Shown here one piece after another: positions 19,718-30,365 of a stretch of DNA of 64,000 nucleotides. A program made the position numbers and the translations under genes. Each line of letters starts with the position of its first letter. Position 1 is the first letter of the stretch. The notes under the pieces are model-generated. The model was not told the DNA's origin. It saw only the letters and a list, made by a program, of their open reading frames with translations, and made no database searches. The stretch lies in NCBI RefSeq assembly GCF_014647435.1, contig NZ_BMPE01000013.1, positions 1 to 64,000 of the forward strand, in the 5' to 3' direction. The stretch is from Deinococcus radiotolerans (GTDB lineage: Bacteria > Deinococcota > Deinococci > Deinococcales > Deinococcaceae).

Positions 19718-20059
19718 TCAGAAGTGGGTGCGGTAGGTGCCGGGGCGGGGGGTGGGGCGACGTTCGGTGCGTAGCGCAGGATTGCGGCGGGTGGCGTCTA
19801 GGTAGACCAGACGGAGCAGCTCCCAGCGTTTCAGACCGGGCTTGTGCCGCTGCTTGCTCAGCACCTGGCGTTCCAGTGCAGAGCGGTTGCCGTTCAGGGC
19901 GGCCAGCACACGCGCCTCCCAGTACACGTCCTGCGCGGAGTCACGTCGGCCGGGGCCGCGGGGAATCTGGGCGTAGCGGTCACCGCCGCCCAGCACGCTG
20001 CGCAGGAAGAGCGCGGCGGTGGTCAGAACGACAACCAGCAGCAGCGTTGTAAGGATCAT
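19718..20059 (-). CDS. Small membrane-anchored protein, function unknown
   Basis: A 113-residue protein with one N-terminal transmembrane helix (ILTTLLLVVVLTTAALFL) and a basic cytoplasmic or periplasmic tail containing a helical stretch (VYWEARVLAALNGNRSALER). The start is strongly supported: ATG lies exactly six bases after TAGAGT. It resembles regulatory small membrane proteins only in architecture. The 174 bases after its stop (19544-19717) hold no gene beyond the promoter region of the next one. Confidence 0.7.
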   Translation of the reverse strand: MILTTLLLVVVLTTAALFLRSVLGGGDRYAQIPRGPGRRDSAQDVYWEARVLAALNGNRSALERQVLSKQRHKPGLKRWELLRLVYLDATRRNPALRTERRPTPRPGTYRTHF

Positions 20060-20188
20060 GCCCGTACTCTAGCGAGGACAGCCTGGGCCGTGTGGCGAAG
20101 TTTGTCACGTCATCAGCCGCAGTTCAGACAGGGGCGCCCAGCGTAGATGCCTGGGCCGGGTCCGCCCCACCGGCTGGCCAGGGGGCGT

Positions 20189-21204
<1,016 letters not shown>

Positions 21205-21208
<4 letters not shown>

Positions 21209-22164
21209 GCGGCACCTCCGGCGTGCGTGGCGATCCGGGCGCGCAGTTCCTCGTCGGCGGGTGGGCGCGCCCCGAAGCGCGACACGACCCAGCCGCCCAC
21301 CTGCACGGCCAGGCGCGCGGCGCGTCCGGCGTCGCCGTGCCGGAGCCACTCGGCCAGGAACGCGCCGCCGAAGGCGTCCCCGGCGCCCGTGGCGTCCACG
21401 GCGCGGTCCGGGGTGGCGGGGACCTGCACGCGCGCCTGCGCGGGCCCTTCGATCAGCACGCCGTCCTCGTCGAGTTTCATGACGATCAGGGCGTCCGGGA
21501 AGCGCGCCCGGAACCAGTCCATGGCTTCGTGGCGGTCCCCGCGGCCGCTCATGGCGCGGGCCTCATCGTCGTTCGGGAACAGGATGTCCACGGGCAGGCG
21601 GTCCAGGATGCGCAGGAACACCTCGCGGCCCATGCTCTGGATCATCTGGAAGCTGCCGGGGTCCAGGCTGAGGGTCGCGCCGCCCGCGCGGGCCAGCTGC
21701 GCGGCGTGCAGCGCGGCCGAGCGGGGCGGGTCGCGGAACAGGCTCCAGGCGGTCAGGTGCAGGTGCCCGCAGGCGCGCAGCACCTCGCTGGGCAGCTCGT
21801 GCGGCAGGAGTTCCCAGTCGGCGCCCTGGCCGGTCAGCATGGCGCGCTGCCCCCGCCGGTCAATCAGGCCCAGGATGACGCCCGTGGGGTGCTCGGCGCT
21901 CTCGATGACGTCCGCCGCGACGCCCTCGGCCTGGAGTTCCGCCACGGCCAGCTCACCGAACCGGTCCTGCCCGATCTTCCCGACGAAATGCACGGCGCGC
22001 CCCGTCCCGGATCGCCGCGCCCAGACGGCCAGGTTAGCGGCGCTGCCCCCGCCCGAGAGTTCAATGCGGCCCGTGCTGTCCCCTCCGGGCAGCAGCAGGG
22101 TGTCCGGCTTCGCCAGCACGTCCCAGGTCAGGTCTCCCAGCGAAACCAGCGGTCGTTCAGTCAT
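21205..22164 (-). CDS. PfkB-family carbohydrate/nucleoside kinase
   Basis: About 319 residues of the ribokinase fold. Family signatures are [15 protein letters not shown] near residue 37 and [14 protein letters not shown] near residue 255 (anion hole and catalytic Asp). It phosphorylates a sugar or nucleoside with ATP. The exact substrate cannot be read from the sequence. The ATG lies a few bases after a TATGCT -10 box. The stop codon overlaps the mltG start, so the two form an operon. The link between a sugar kinase and a peptidoglycan cutter may reflect wall recycling, which is inference. Confidence 0.88.
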
Positions 22165-22471
22165 GTTCAGGGCGCAGCATAGCGCGCGGCAGGGGCGCGG
22201 GCAGGCGGCGGGCGGCCGGGGCGCGCGGGCGGGCCCTTGAGCGGCCCACGCCGGAATCGGTAGCATGCGCGGCGTGTCCCCTGCACAAGTCCGCTCGCCG
22301 CTCGGCTGCCTCGCCGCCCGGCCGGGCGCTCCGCTGGCGGACGCCGATCCCTCACTCCGTCTTCGCTGGCGTCCACGTCTCCTTCCGCCTCCCGACCGGG
22401 CTCCGCCCGGACCTGCCGCCCGCGGCCGCTCGCGCGACCCGCGGCGGACCTGACCGGGCCGTTCCTGCCCC
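22165..22471. other. Divergent intergenic region with promoters
   Basis: About 300 bases between the PfkB kinase and the histidine kinase. TATGCT near 22180 (minus strand) serves the kinase. TAGCAT at 22261-22266 could serve the histidine kinase and would leave a roughly 200-base GC-rich leader with short inverted repeats (for example GGACGCC/GGCGTCC). A 62-codon ORF starting at 22265 is low-complexity Arg/Pro and I do not call it. Confidence 0.4.
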
Positions 22472-23692
22472 GTGCCTGAACCGGACCGCGCGCCCCTGTG
22501 GGACCTGACGCAGCAGAGCCGAGCGAACCTGCTCACGGCCCTGCTGCCCATGCTGCTGTCGGTCGCGCTGATCGTCGCGGCGTTCCTGCCCGCCCGGCGC
22601 ACCCTGACGTACAACGACGTGGCCTGGAACACCACGTCGTACCAGCAGCTGCTGACCACGCTGGTGCACTACGCGGCCGTGGAGGTCCAGGCGACCGTGG
22701 CCCCCGCGCAGCTGGACGAGGAGCGCCGCAGGGTCGTGCAGCTGCTGGACGGCGCCCAGGACCGGTACCCGCACCTGCAGGAGCGGGAGCAGGAGGCGCA
22801 GGTGCAGCTGCGGAACATCCGGCCCCTGATCGACCAACGCACCCCGCAGGCCACGCAGGAGGCCCTGCGGATCGCGGTGGAGCTCGACGCGGCGAACAGT
22901 CAGTTTCAGGAGGGCCTGGGCCGCAGCCTGCAACTGGAACTGCGGGGTCTGGAGAGCACGATGCTGCTGGCCGGTCTGATCAGCGGCCTGATGGGCAGCG
23001 TGCTGATCCTGGCGGCCCTGAACCGCGCCGGGCACGAGCGCCGCAGCCGCGAGCACAGCGAGACGCAGCAGCGCGAGGCGCTGGGCATGGCCGCGCATGA
23101 ACTGCGCCGCCCCATGCAGGCGCTGCTGCTGGCCACCGAGGCCCTGCGGCACACCGACAACCTGCGCGCGCGGGAGAAACTGCTGCGCAGCATCGAGGAC
23201 GCGGCCGAGCAGCTTGCCAGCCGCAGCGAGCTGGAACAGCTGGACGCCCGGTACGTGCGCATGACGGGCGCGCCGGCTCCCACGGACCTCACGGCGCTCG
23301 TGGCGCGGCACGAGAACCTGCGCGTGCGGGTGCGGCGTCCGTCCGCGCCGCTGCTGTGGACGGTGGACGCCGCGCAGGTGCAGCAGATCATCGAGAACCT
23401 CGTGGAGAACGCCTGCAAGTACAGCAGCGGGCCGGTCACGGTCACGCTGGACCCGCCGTCGGCCACGTGGGGGCCGGTCATCCGCGTGACCGATCACGGG
23501 CCGGGCCTGCATCCCAGCCTGCACGAGCAGGCGTTCCAGATCGGCACGCGTCTCGCCACGCACGTGCCCGGGCGTGGCCTGGGTTTGCCGCTCTCGCGGC
23601 GGCTGGCGCAGGTGAACCGCGCGGAGATCACCCTGCATGACACGCCGGGCGGCGGCCTGGACGTCCGCGTGGCCTTCCACCGGACCGACTGA
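22472..23692 (+). CDS. Orphan membrane sensor histidine kinase
   Basis: A 406-residue sensor kinase. Two transmembrane helices (about residues 22-42 and 165-188) flank an extracytoplasmic domain rich in helical, charged sequence. The phosphoacceptor histidine is in [14 protein letters not shown]. The ATPase domain has the N-box [11 protein letters not shown]1 box DHGPGL and G2 box [11 protein letters not shown]. It should autophosphorylate on a signal sensed outside the membrane. No response regulator is encoded nearby, so the partner is elsewhere. GTG is the first start in the frame, with no clear Shine-Dalgarno. Confidence 0.9.
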   Translation: MPEPDRAPLWDLTQQSRANLLTALLPMLLSVALIVAAFLPARRTLTYNDVAWNTTSYQQLLTTLVHYAAVEVQATVAPAQLDEERRRVVQLLDGAQDRYPHLQEREQEAQVQLRNIRPLIDQRTPQATQEALRIAVELDAANSQFQEGLGRSLQLELRGLESTMLLAGLISGLMGSVLILAALNRAGHERRSREHSETQQREALGMAAHELRRPMQALLLATEALRHTDNLRAREKLLRSIEDAAEQLASRSELEQLDARYVRMTGAPAPTDLTALVARHENLRVRVRRPSAPLLWTVDAAQVQQIIENLVENACKYSSGPVTVTLDPPSATWGPVIRVTDHGPGLHPSLHEQAFQIGTRLATHVPGRGLGLPLSRRLAQVNRAEITLHDTPGGGLDVRVAFHRTD

Positions 23693-23742
23693 CCGCGGCG
23701 CGCGCTAGGACTGCGCCGCGCCCGGTCCTGTCATGCTGAGGT

Positions 23743-25806
23743 ATGACGCTCGGACGCGGGACATGGCGGGCTTGGATGTGGGGGGCGGCGCTGCTGGGCG
23801 CGGCGCTGGGTCAGGGCGCGGCCGAGGGGACGGCGGCGCACGCGGGCCCACCGGAGTTTCTGGTGCAGCTGACGCTGCTGCTGGCCGTGTCCGCGCTGGC
23901 TGCTTACGGGTCGTTCCGGCTGCGGCTGCTGCCGATCATCGGGTTCCTGATTGCCGGGGTGCTGGTGGGCCCCGGCGCGCTGGGCCTCATCCGCGACCCG
24001 GAGCTGATCTCGGCGGCGTCCGAGGTGGGCGTGATGCTGCTGCTGTTCACCATCGGGATTGAGTTCAGCCTGGAGCGCCTGTCGCGGATCGCGCGGCTGA
24101 TCTTCCTGGGGGGCGGGTTGCAGGTGGGCCTGACCCTGCTGGCGGCGGCGGGCGCGCTGCTGGCAGTGGGCGTGGGCGCCGCGGACGCGGTGTTCACCGG
24201 GTGCCTTGTGGCGCTGTCGAGCACCGCGATCGTGATGAAACTGCTGGGCGAGCGGGGCGAGACGAACGCCCGCACCGGGCAGGTCAGCCTGGGCATCCTG
24301 ATCTTTCAGGATCTGGCGGTGGTGCTGATGGTCCTCCTGATTCCCATGCTGGCCGGGCAGGGCGGCGGGGCGGGCGGGGTGCTGCTGGCGCTGGCGAAGG
24401 CAGCGGGGATCATCGTGCTGGTGCTGGTCGCGGCGCGGCGGGTGGTGCCGCCCCTGATGGAGGTCGTGGCGCGGACGTGCAGCACGGAAATCTTCCTGCT
24501 GGCGGTCGTGGCGCTGTGCTTCGGGACGGCCAGCCTGACCGCGCTGGCCGGCGTGAGCCTGGCGCTGGGCGCGTTCCTGGCGGGCCTGCTGGTTAGCGAG
24601 AGCCGCTACGGCGCGCAGGCCATGGGTGAGATCCTGCCGCTGCAGATTCTGTTCAGCGCGGCGTTCTTCCTGTCGGTGGGCCTGCAGCTGGACCTGGGGT
24701 TCGTGGCGGGCAACCTGGGGCTGGTGCTGGGCGCCGCCGCGCTGATCGCGCTGCTGAAGGTGGTGGTGACGTCCGTCAGCGTGCGCCTGCTGGGCGAGGA
24801 CTGGCGCACGGCCCTGCCGGTGGCGCTGCTGACCGGGCAGGTCGGGGAGTTCTCGTTCGTGCTGGCCACGACGGGCGCGGCGCTGGGCCTGAGTTTCGCA
24901 GGCCTGGGCGAGCGCGGTACTGGGGTGTTCATCGCGGCGACGGTGCTGCTCATGGCGTTCACGCCCGCCCTGGCGGCGCTGGCGGGGCCGCTGCTGACGC
25001 GCCTGCCCTCCCCCGCCCCGGCGCGTACGCCCGGCGCCGATCCGGACGCGGATGGCGGCTCGCATGGGCTGCCCGTCCGAGACCGCGTGGTGTTCCTGGG
25101 CTACGGCGCGCACGCCCGGCTGGCTGCGCGGGCCCTGAGCCGCGCGGGACAGCCGTACTCGGTGGTCACGCGCAGCCCGGACGGCGCCAGTGAACTTCAG
25201 GGGCGCGGCGCGCCGGTCCTGATCGCGGACTACACCCGCGCGGGGCTACTGCGCGACCTGAGCATCGACTCGGCCCGCGCGGTCGTCATCGCGGACGACG
25301 ACACCGAGATGACCGAACGGACCCTGAGTGTCCTGCGCACAGTCGCGCCGCAGGTGCAGGTCATCACGCGCGCCAGCTCAGCCGAGGGGTTCGCGGGGTT
25401 GCAGGCGCTGGGCGCCCAGCACGTCCTGAGCGCCCACAAGGAGGTCGCGGCGGGCATCCTCGACCTGCTGACCCCACCGGAGGTCACGCGGGCGGAACTG
25501 TCCCGCCACCTCGCCGAGCACCCGCCCGTGACCCTGAGCGCCACGCAGCGCGCCCAGTGCGAGCACGCCGCGCACAACGCCGGGCCGGTCACGCCCGAGG
25601 CGGACGTGTGCCTGGAGTGCGTGGCCGCCGGGGACACCTGGGTGCACCTGCGGGTGTGCATGACCTGCGGGCACGTCGGCTGCTGCGATTCAAGCAAGAA
25701 CCGCCACGCGACCCGCCACGCGCAGGGTCAGGGGCACCCGGTCATCCGCAGCGCCGAGCCCGGCGAGGACTGGGCGTACTGCTACGAGCACCGCTGGACG
25801 AAATAA
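23743..25806 (+). CDS. CPA2-type K+/H+ antiporter with TrkA-N and UBP zinc finger
   Basis: A 687-residue protein in three parts. Residues about 38-425 are a CPA2 antiporter (KefB/YbaL type) with [15 protein letters not shown] and [12 protein letters not shown]. Residues about 440-570 are a TrkA-N nucleotide-binding domain ([17 protein letters not shown]). Residues 606-687 form a UBP-type zinc finger with Cys/His pairs [22 protein letters not shown] and a final CYEH. Known UBP fingers bind the free C-terminal tail of ubiquitin in eukaryotes. The bacterial role is unknown. The antiporter should exchange K+ or Na+ for protons under NAD(H) control. Confidence 0.88.
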   Translation: MTLGRGTWRAWMWGAALLGAALGQGAAEGTAAHAGPPEFLVQLTLLLAVSALAAYGSFRLRLLPIIGFLIAGVLVGPGALGLIRDPELISAASEVGVMLLLFTIGIEFSLERLSRIARLIFLGGGLQVGLTLLAAAGALLAVGVGAADAVFTGCLVALSSTAIVMKLLGERGETNARTGQVSLGILIFQDLAVVLMVLLIPMLAGQGGGAGGVLLALAKAAGIIVLVLVAARRVVPPLMEVVARTCSTEIFLLAVVALCFGTASLTALAGVSLALGAFLAGLLVSESRYGAQAMGEILPLQILFSAAFFLSVGLQLDLGFVAGNLGLVLGAAALIALLKVVVTSVSVRLLGEDWRTALPVALLTGQVGEFSFVLATTGAALGLSFAGLGERGTGVFIAATVLLMAFTPALAALAGPLLTRLPSPAPARTPGADPDADGGSHGLPVRDRVVFLGYGAHARLAARALSRAGQPYSVVTRSPDGASELQGRGAPVLIADYTRAGLLRDLSIDSARAVVIADDDTEMTERTLSVLRTVAPQVQVITRASSAEGFAGLQALGAQHVLSAHKEVAAGILDLLTPPEVTRAELSRHLAEHPPVTLSATQRAQCEHAAHNAGPVTPEADVCLECVAAGDTWVHLRVCMTCGHVGCCDSSKNRHATRHAQGQGHPVIRSAEPGEDWAYCYEHRWTK

Positions 25807-25823
25807 CCTCCAAGTGGATCGAG

Positions 25824-25856
25824 CACCGGCCGGTCATAGGCACTGACCGGCCGGTG
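25824..25856. terminator. Long hairpin between convergent genes
   Basis: A perfect 13-bp stem CACCGGCCGGTCA/TGACCGGCCGGTG with a 7-base loop lies 17 bases after the antiporter stop and 20 bases after the sulP stop on the opposite strand. Probably a bidirectional terminator. Confidence 0.8.
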
Positions 25857-25876
25857 TGCTGGCGTGGCCGGTCCGG

Positions 25877-27352
25877 TCAGTGCCCGGCGGAGGCGCCACC
25901 GGGGCTGCTCAGGCGGCGGAAGAGGGTCGCGGACGCCTCGTTCAGGCCCAGCAGGGTGGGGGGCTGGCCCTGGCGGGTAAACCGGGTCAGGACCTTGTCC
26001 AGCGCGGCCACGGCGGACCCGTCCCAGAGGTGCGCGCCGCTCAGGTCGATCACGACGGGGCCCCCGTGCGTGAAGTCGAACTGCCGCAGGAAGTCGTGCG
26101 TGCTCACGAAGAACAGCTGCCCCTGCACGTGATACGTGCGCAGACCGCCGGTGTCGCTGACGGTCACGCGGGACGCGTTCGAGACCTGCCGGGCGAACAG
26201 CAGCGCGCTGAGGATCACGCCCACCAGCACGCCCCGGCTGAGGTCGTGCGTGAAAACCGTGACAGCCACGGTGCTCAGCATGACGAGCACCTCGCCCCGG
26301 GGCGTGACGCGCAGGTCACGCAGGCTGCGCCAGTCGAAGGTGCTGACCGACACGACGATCATGACCGCCACGAGGGCCGCCATGGGAATCTGCACGAGCA
26401 GGGGTTGCAGTGCCAGAATCAGGATCAGCAGGCCCAGGCCTGCCGTAAAGGTGGACAGTCGCCCGCGGCCGCCGTTGGTGACGTTGATCATGCTCTGGCC
26501 AATCATGGCGCATCCGGCCATTCCGCCGAAGAACCCGGTGATGATGTTCGCCGCGCCCTGCGCGCGGGCCTCGGTGTTCTTGTCGCTGGTGGTGTCGGTG
26601 CGTTCGTCGATGAGCTGCGCGGTCAGCAGGCTCTCCAGCAGACCCACGAGCGCCAGCGTCAGCGAGACGGGCAGGATGATGCCCAGCGTCTCCAGGGTCA
26701 GCGGCACCTGCGGCAGCGCCAGGGGCGGCAGCGTGCCCGGCAGGGTTCCCATGTCCCCCACGGTGCGGACGTCCGCGCCGGTCAGGACCGACACGGCGGT
26801 CAGGGTCACGATGGCGACCAGGGCGCTGGGCACCGCGCGGAACACGCGGGGCAGCAGGTAGATGATGGCCAGCCCGGCCGCGAGCATCGCGTACGTCTGC
26901 ACGTTCGCGCCGATCAGCTGCGGCAGCTGCGCCAGGAAGATCAGGATGGCCAGGGCGTTCACGAAGCCGGTCATGACGCTGCGCGGCACGAACTTCAGAT
27001 AACGGGCCAGGCCCGCCCAGCCGAACGCGACCTGCAGGGCGCCCGTCAGGACGCTCGCGGCGAACAGGTACGCCAGTCCGTGGTCTTTCACGAGGCCGGT
27101 CATGAGCAGCGCCATCGCGCCGGTCGCGGCGCTGATCATGCCGGGCCGTCCGCCGATGAACGCCGTGACGATCGCGATGATGAACGACGCGTACAGGCCC
27201 ACCTGCGGGTCCACGCCCGCAATGATTGAGAACGCGATCGCCTCGGGAATCAGGGCCAGCGCGACGACCAGACCGGCCAGGATGTCCGCGCGGGGTTGAG
27301 CCAGCCATTCGCGCCGGTACTGCTGCGCGCGGGTCAGGGATTGTGGAGTCAT
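25877..27352 (-). CDS. SulP-family anion transporter with STAS domain
   Basis: About 491 residues. The transmembrane part (about 20-385) begins with the SulP signature ([19 protein letters not shown], then [14 protein letters not shown]). The C-terminal STAS domain (about 400-480) includes [16 protein letters not shown]. The family moves sulfate, bicarbonate or other anions across the membrane. Substrate is not determined. I chose the ATG preceded by GAGGTG. The long in-frame extension upstream is rejected. The 5' region has an 8-bp inverted repeat (27375-27382 and 27448-27455). Confidence 0.93.
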   Translation of the reverse strand: MTPQSLTRAQQYRREWLAQPRADILAGLVVALALIPEAIAFSIIAGVDPQVGLYASFIIAIVTAFIGGRPGMISAATGAMALLMTGLVKDHGLAYLFAASVLTGALQVAFGWAGLARYLKFVPRSVMTGFVNALAILIFLAQLPQLIGANVQTYAMLAAGLAIIYLLPRVFRAVPSALVAIVTLTAVSVLTGADVRTVGDMGTLPGTLPPLALPQVPLTLETLGIILPVSLTLALVGLLESLLTAQLIDERTDTTSDKNTEARAQGAANIITGFFGGMAGCAMIGQSMINVTNGGRGRLSTFTAGLGLLILILALQPLLVQIPMAALVAVMIVVSVSTFDWRSLRDLRVTPRGEVLVMLSTVAVTVFTHDLSRGVLVGVILSALLFARQVSNASRVTVSDTGGLRTYHVQGQLFFVSTHDFLRQFDFTHGGPVVIDLSGAHLWDGSAVAALDKVLTRFTRQGQPPTLLGLNEASATLFRRLSSPGGASAGH

Positions 27353-27374
27353 GTCGCACCTCGTGGGGTGCCGT

Positions 27375-27455
27375 GACAACCGGCGGCGGGCGCGGGGCCT
27401 GCCGGGGTGGGAGGGGACGCGCAGGACGCGGCCCGGCTCCGGGTGTTCGGTTGTC
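27375..27455 (-). promoter_or_regulatory. Leader of sulP with spaced inverted repeat
   Basis: GACAACCG at 27375-27382 and CGGTTGTC at 27448-27455 are complementary and enclose 65 GC-rich bases upstream of the SulP gene. They could pair in the leader or form two half sites of an operator. No known riboswitch is recognised. Confidence 0.3.
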
Positions 27456-27604
27456 GTCGGGGGCGTCTCTCGTGGGACGCCGCGCCCGCGGCCCGGGCAG
27501 TATGCCGTACCGGGTGGGGCCAGGGCAACGGTGACCGGCACGCCATTGTGCACAGGCACGTGAAGTACAGGCGCGTGGAGCGCGGCGCGCCTAGACTGCC
27601 GGGC

Positions 27605-28186
27605 ATGCCTGCGCTGCCCACCGACCTGACCGTGCCCGCCGAGATCGTCACGCCCCGGTTGCGCCTGCGCCGCCCCGAACCGGCGGACGCGGAGGCGCTG
27701 GTGGCCGCCGTGAACGCCTCGCTGCCGCAGCTGCGCGAGTGGATGACGTGGGCGCAGGCGCCCATGACCCTGGAGGCCTCCCGCGAGAACCTGACGGGCG
27801 CCGCCGAACGCTTCGATTCGCGGGAGAACCTGCGCTACCACGTGTGGAACGCGGCCGGGACCGAGCTGGTCGGCAGCAGCGGGTACCACGCACTGGACTG
27901 GCGCGTCCCGAAGGGCGAGATCGGGTACTGGATCGCCACGGCACACGCCGGGCAGGGCTACGCGCGCGAGGTCGTGCAGGCCCTGACCGACCTGGCCCTG
28001 ACGGACCGCGCGGCGGGCGGCCTGGGCCTGCGGCGCCTGGAGATCCGCTGTGATCCCGCCAACGGACGCAGCGCCCGCATTCCCCCGGCGCTGGGCTACA
28101 CGCTGGACGCCCGGCTGGTGAACGACGACGTGACCGCGGACGGCTCGGCGCTGCGCGACACGCTGATCTTCAGCCGCGTGCGCTGA
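27605..28186 (+). CDS. GNAT acetyltransferase, RimJ/RimL type
   Basis: About 193 residues, GNAT fold. [14 protein letters not shown] at the N-terminus, [19 protein letters not shown] (acetyl-CoA binding region) and [16 protein letters not shown] near the C-terminus fit N-acetyltransferases of the ribosomal-protein type (RimJ/RimL-like). The acceptor is unknown. The ATG lies seven bases after TAGACT, a leaderless-like start that overrules the longer frame beginning at 27407. Confidence 0.88.
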   Translation: MPALPTDLTVPAEIVTPRLRLRRPEPADAEALVAAVNASLPQLREWMTWAQAPMTLEASRENLTGAAERFDSRENLRYHVWNAAGTELVGSSGYHALDWRVPKGEIGYWIATAHAGQGYAREVVQALTDLALTDRAAGGLGLRRLEIRCDPANGRSARIPPALGYTLDARLVNDDVTADGSALRDTLIFSRVR

Positions 28187-28274
28187 CGCGGGTCACCCTG
28201 TATCCCGGAGCCAGCAGCACGCCCCAGGTCTCCGCCGCCAAGCGCTGTCATGAACAGCCGCTCACTTCTCTCGT

Positions 28275-28309
28275 GCAGAGGGATGGACGGGCAACCTTCA
28301 TCCCTCTGC
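28275..28309. terminator. Hairpin between convergent genes
   Basis: An 11-bp perfect stem GCAGAGGGATG/CATCCCTCTGC with a 13-base loop, between the GNAT gene and argB. It is nine bases beyond the argB stop on the minus strand. Confidence 0.8.
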
Positions 28310-28318
28310 CTGCTGTGG

Positions 28319-29068
28319 TCAGGGCGTGATGCGCGTGCCGGCCTCGCCGCGCGCAGCGGCGGACAGGGCCCCGGCGTGCATGCCGCTGGCGATCACCGCG
28401 AAGGGCGCGCCCCGGTCCAGGGCGTCCAGTGCGGCGCGGACCTTGGGGATCATGCCGCCCGCGATCCAGCCGTCCGCGACGCCCCCCTCGACCTCGGCGC
28501 GGGTGAGGTGCACGGCGCGGCTTTCCGGGTCGGGGTAGTTGCGGTACACGCCGTCCACGTCGGTCAGGAATACGATGCCCTCGTTCAGGGCGCCCGCGAC
28601 CGCCCCGGCGGCGGTGTCGGCGTTCACGTTCAGGGCGTCCCCATCCGGGCCGACAGCCACGCAGCCCACGACCGGCGTGAGGCCCGTGCCGATCAGGGCG
28701 CGCAGCACGTCCGCGTTCACGCCGGTCACGCGGCCCACGCGGCCCAGGCTGGGGTCGAACACCTCGGCGCGCAGCAGGTCCGAGTCGCGGCCCATCAGGC
28801 CGACCGCGTGGCCGACGTCCTGGCTGAGCTGCTTGTTCAGCTGACACAGCGCCATCTCCACGACGTCCATCGCTTCGGGCGTGGTGACGCGCAGCCCGGC
28901 GCGGAACTCGCTGGGAATGCCGCGCGCGGCGAGTTCCCGCTCGATGACGGGCCCGCCGCCGTGCACGACCACGACCGTCTGCTCGGCGCGCAGCGCGGCG
29001 ATCTCGGCGGCCACCGCGCGCCGCAGGTCCAGGCTCTTCATGGCATTCCCGCCGTACTTGACGATCAC
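28319..29068 (-). CDS. argB: N-acetylglutamate kinase
   Basis: ArgB, about 249 residues, phosphorylates N-acetyl-L-glutamate in arginine biosynthesis. It shows VKYGGNAM at the N-terminus, [27 protein letters not shown] and [11 protein letters not shown]. The wording favours ArgB over the related LysZ, although the pathway cannot be proved from this gene alone. I place the start at a GTG that lies exactly six bases after TACACT on the minus strand. A longer frame starting at 29170 adds an Arg/Pro-rich extension that I reject. No other arg gene is adjacent. Confidence 0.9.
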   Translation of the reverse strand: MIVKYGGNAMKSLDLRRAVAAEIAALRAEQTVVVVHGGGPVIERELAARGIPSEFRAGLRVTTPEAMDVVEMALCQLNKQLSQDVGHAVGLMGRDSDLLRAEVFDPSLGRVGRVTGVNADVLRALIGTGLTPVVGCVAVGPDGDALNVNADTAAGAVAGALNEGIVFLTDVDGVYRNYPDPESRAVHLTRAEVEGGVADGWIAGGMIPKVRAALDALDRGAPFAVIASGMHAGALSAAARGEAGTRITP

Positions 29069-29120
29069 CCCCGGAGTGTAGCGCCGGGGGTGACTGCGGA
29101 ATGCATTCAGACGGTGGGGC

Positions 29121-30110
29121 TCAGCTCCAGTTCCAGACGGTGGGTTCGTACTCGTACGAGCCGGGCGCAAGGCGGCGCAGGTGACCGATGGCCGGGAACG
29201 GGAAGTGGTACCCGGTCACCCAGAGTTTGCCGTCGGTGATGCGCGCGAAGATCTCCTGGCGGGTGCGGGCGGCCTGCGCGCCGTCGGTGTCGAAGCCCAC
29301 GTACGCGCCCTCGTGCTTCAGGGAAATCAGGAAGTGCCCGCCGGCGTCCCCGAGGATCAGAGCGCTCTGGCCGCCGCTCTGCGCGAGAACGCTGTGGTGG
29401 TTGGCGGTGTGGCCGGGCGTGGCGACGGTCAGGACGCCGGGGACGATTTCCTCGCCGCTCTTGAGGAGTTTGAACTTGTCCTTCAGGCCGATCAGGTTGG
29501 TCTTGACGGCGTCGTTGGGGGTGGCCTGCGTGACCCAGAAGTTGAATTCGGCCTCGTTGATCATGTGCTGCGCGTTGGCGAAGGTGGGCTTGCCGTTGGT
29601 GGTCAGGCCACCGATGTGGTCGCCGTGCCCGTGCGTGATGAACACGACGCTGATCGTGTCGGGTTCGATCCCGGCGCGGCGCAGGTTCGCGAGCAGCTGT
29701 CCGGCGGTGCCGCCGCGGCCGGTGTCGATCAGGATGCGTTTGCCGCCGATCTCTAGAACAACAGGGTTGAAGTGGTTCACGGTGTTCGTGGCGGGCACGC
29801 TGTACTCGGCGAGGGTCGCGGCGAACTCGGCCTGCCGGTCGGGGTTGGCGCCCCAGGTGGGCAGCAGTGCGGCCAGCGGAGCGGTGCCGTCGCTGACGGT
29901 GGTCAGGGTCATGTCCCCGATCTTCTGGCGGTAGAATCCGTTCCCGTTCATGGCCATGGCGCCGGAGGCGGCGGCGGGGGTGGCCGGTGTGGCGGGGGCG
30001 GTCTGGGCGCCGGCCAGGGGTGCGGCGGCCAGGGCGGCGCCGGTGGCGGTCAGGAAGCGCAGCGTGTCACGGCGGGCGGGACGGGGGGCGGGCGGGTCGT
30101 TCTGGGGCAT
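29121..30110 (-). CDS. Tat-exported MBL-fold metallohydrolase
   Basis: 329 residues. A twin-arginine signal ([23 protein letters not shown]) is followed by a metallo-beta-lactamase fold. The zinc motif HGHGDH is intact, with further ligands in [16 protein letters not shown] and GYHFP. These folds hydrolyse lactones, phosphoesters or thiol esters, and substrate here is unknown. GGAGG lies seven bases before the ATG. The protein should be folded in the cytoplasm and exported by the Tat genes at 10588-11621. The upstream 30111-30365 stretch holds its promoter and no gene. Confidence 0.9.
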   Translation of the reverse strand: MPQNDPPAPRPARRDTLRFLTATGAALAAAPLAGAQTAPATPATPAAASGAMAMNGNGFYRQKIGDMTLTTVSDGTAPLAALLPTWGANPDRQAEFAATLAEYSVPATNTVNHFNPVVLEIGGKRILIDTGRGGTAGQLLANLRRAGIEPDTISVVFITHGHGDHIGGLTTNGKPTFANAQHMINEAEFNFWVTQATPNDAVKTNLIGLKDKFKLLKSGEEIVPGVLTVATPGHTANHHSVLAQSGGQSALILGDAGGHFLISLKHEGAYVGFDTDGAQAARTRQEIFARITDGKLWVTGYHFPFPAIGHLRRLAPGSYEYEPTVWNWS

Positions 30111-30365
30111 GCGTGATCCTCCGGGGGTGAACTATGAAAAACGCATTCACGTTAAACGACCCAGCCAAGGGGGAGATGTCACCCAGCCTGCCATTGCCAC
30201 CCCTCACCTTGAGCGAAGCTTCACATCGACATACCGGTATCCTCCCCACCCGCGCGACTGTGGCGGTCTGAACACAGAGCTCTGGCCCGGGACACGGCGG
30301 TCGGGACGTCAGCAGGGACTGGCCAGCGGCCTTCCCCACTCACGTCCCACCGGCGACGCCTCCGG

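Noticed and set aside
22265..22453. 62-codon ORF before the histidine kinase
   Set aside because: Low-complexity Arg/Pro-rich translation. Its region may instead be a leader or a repetitive element.
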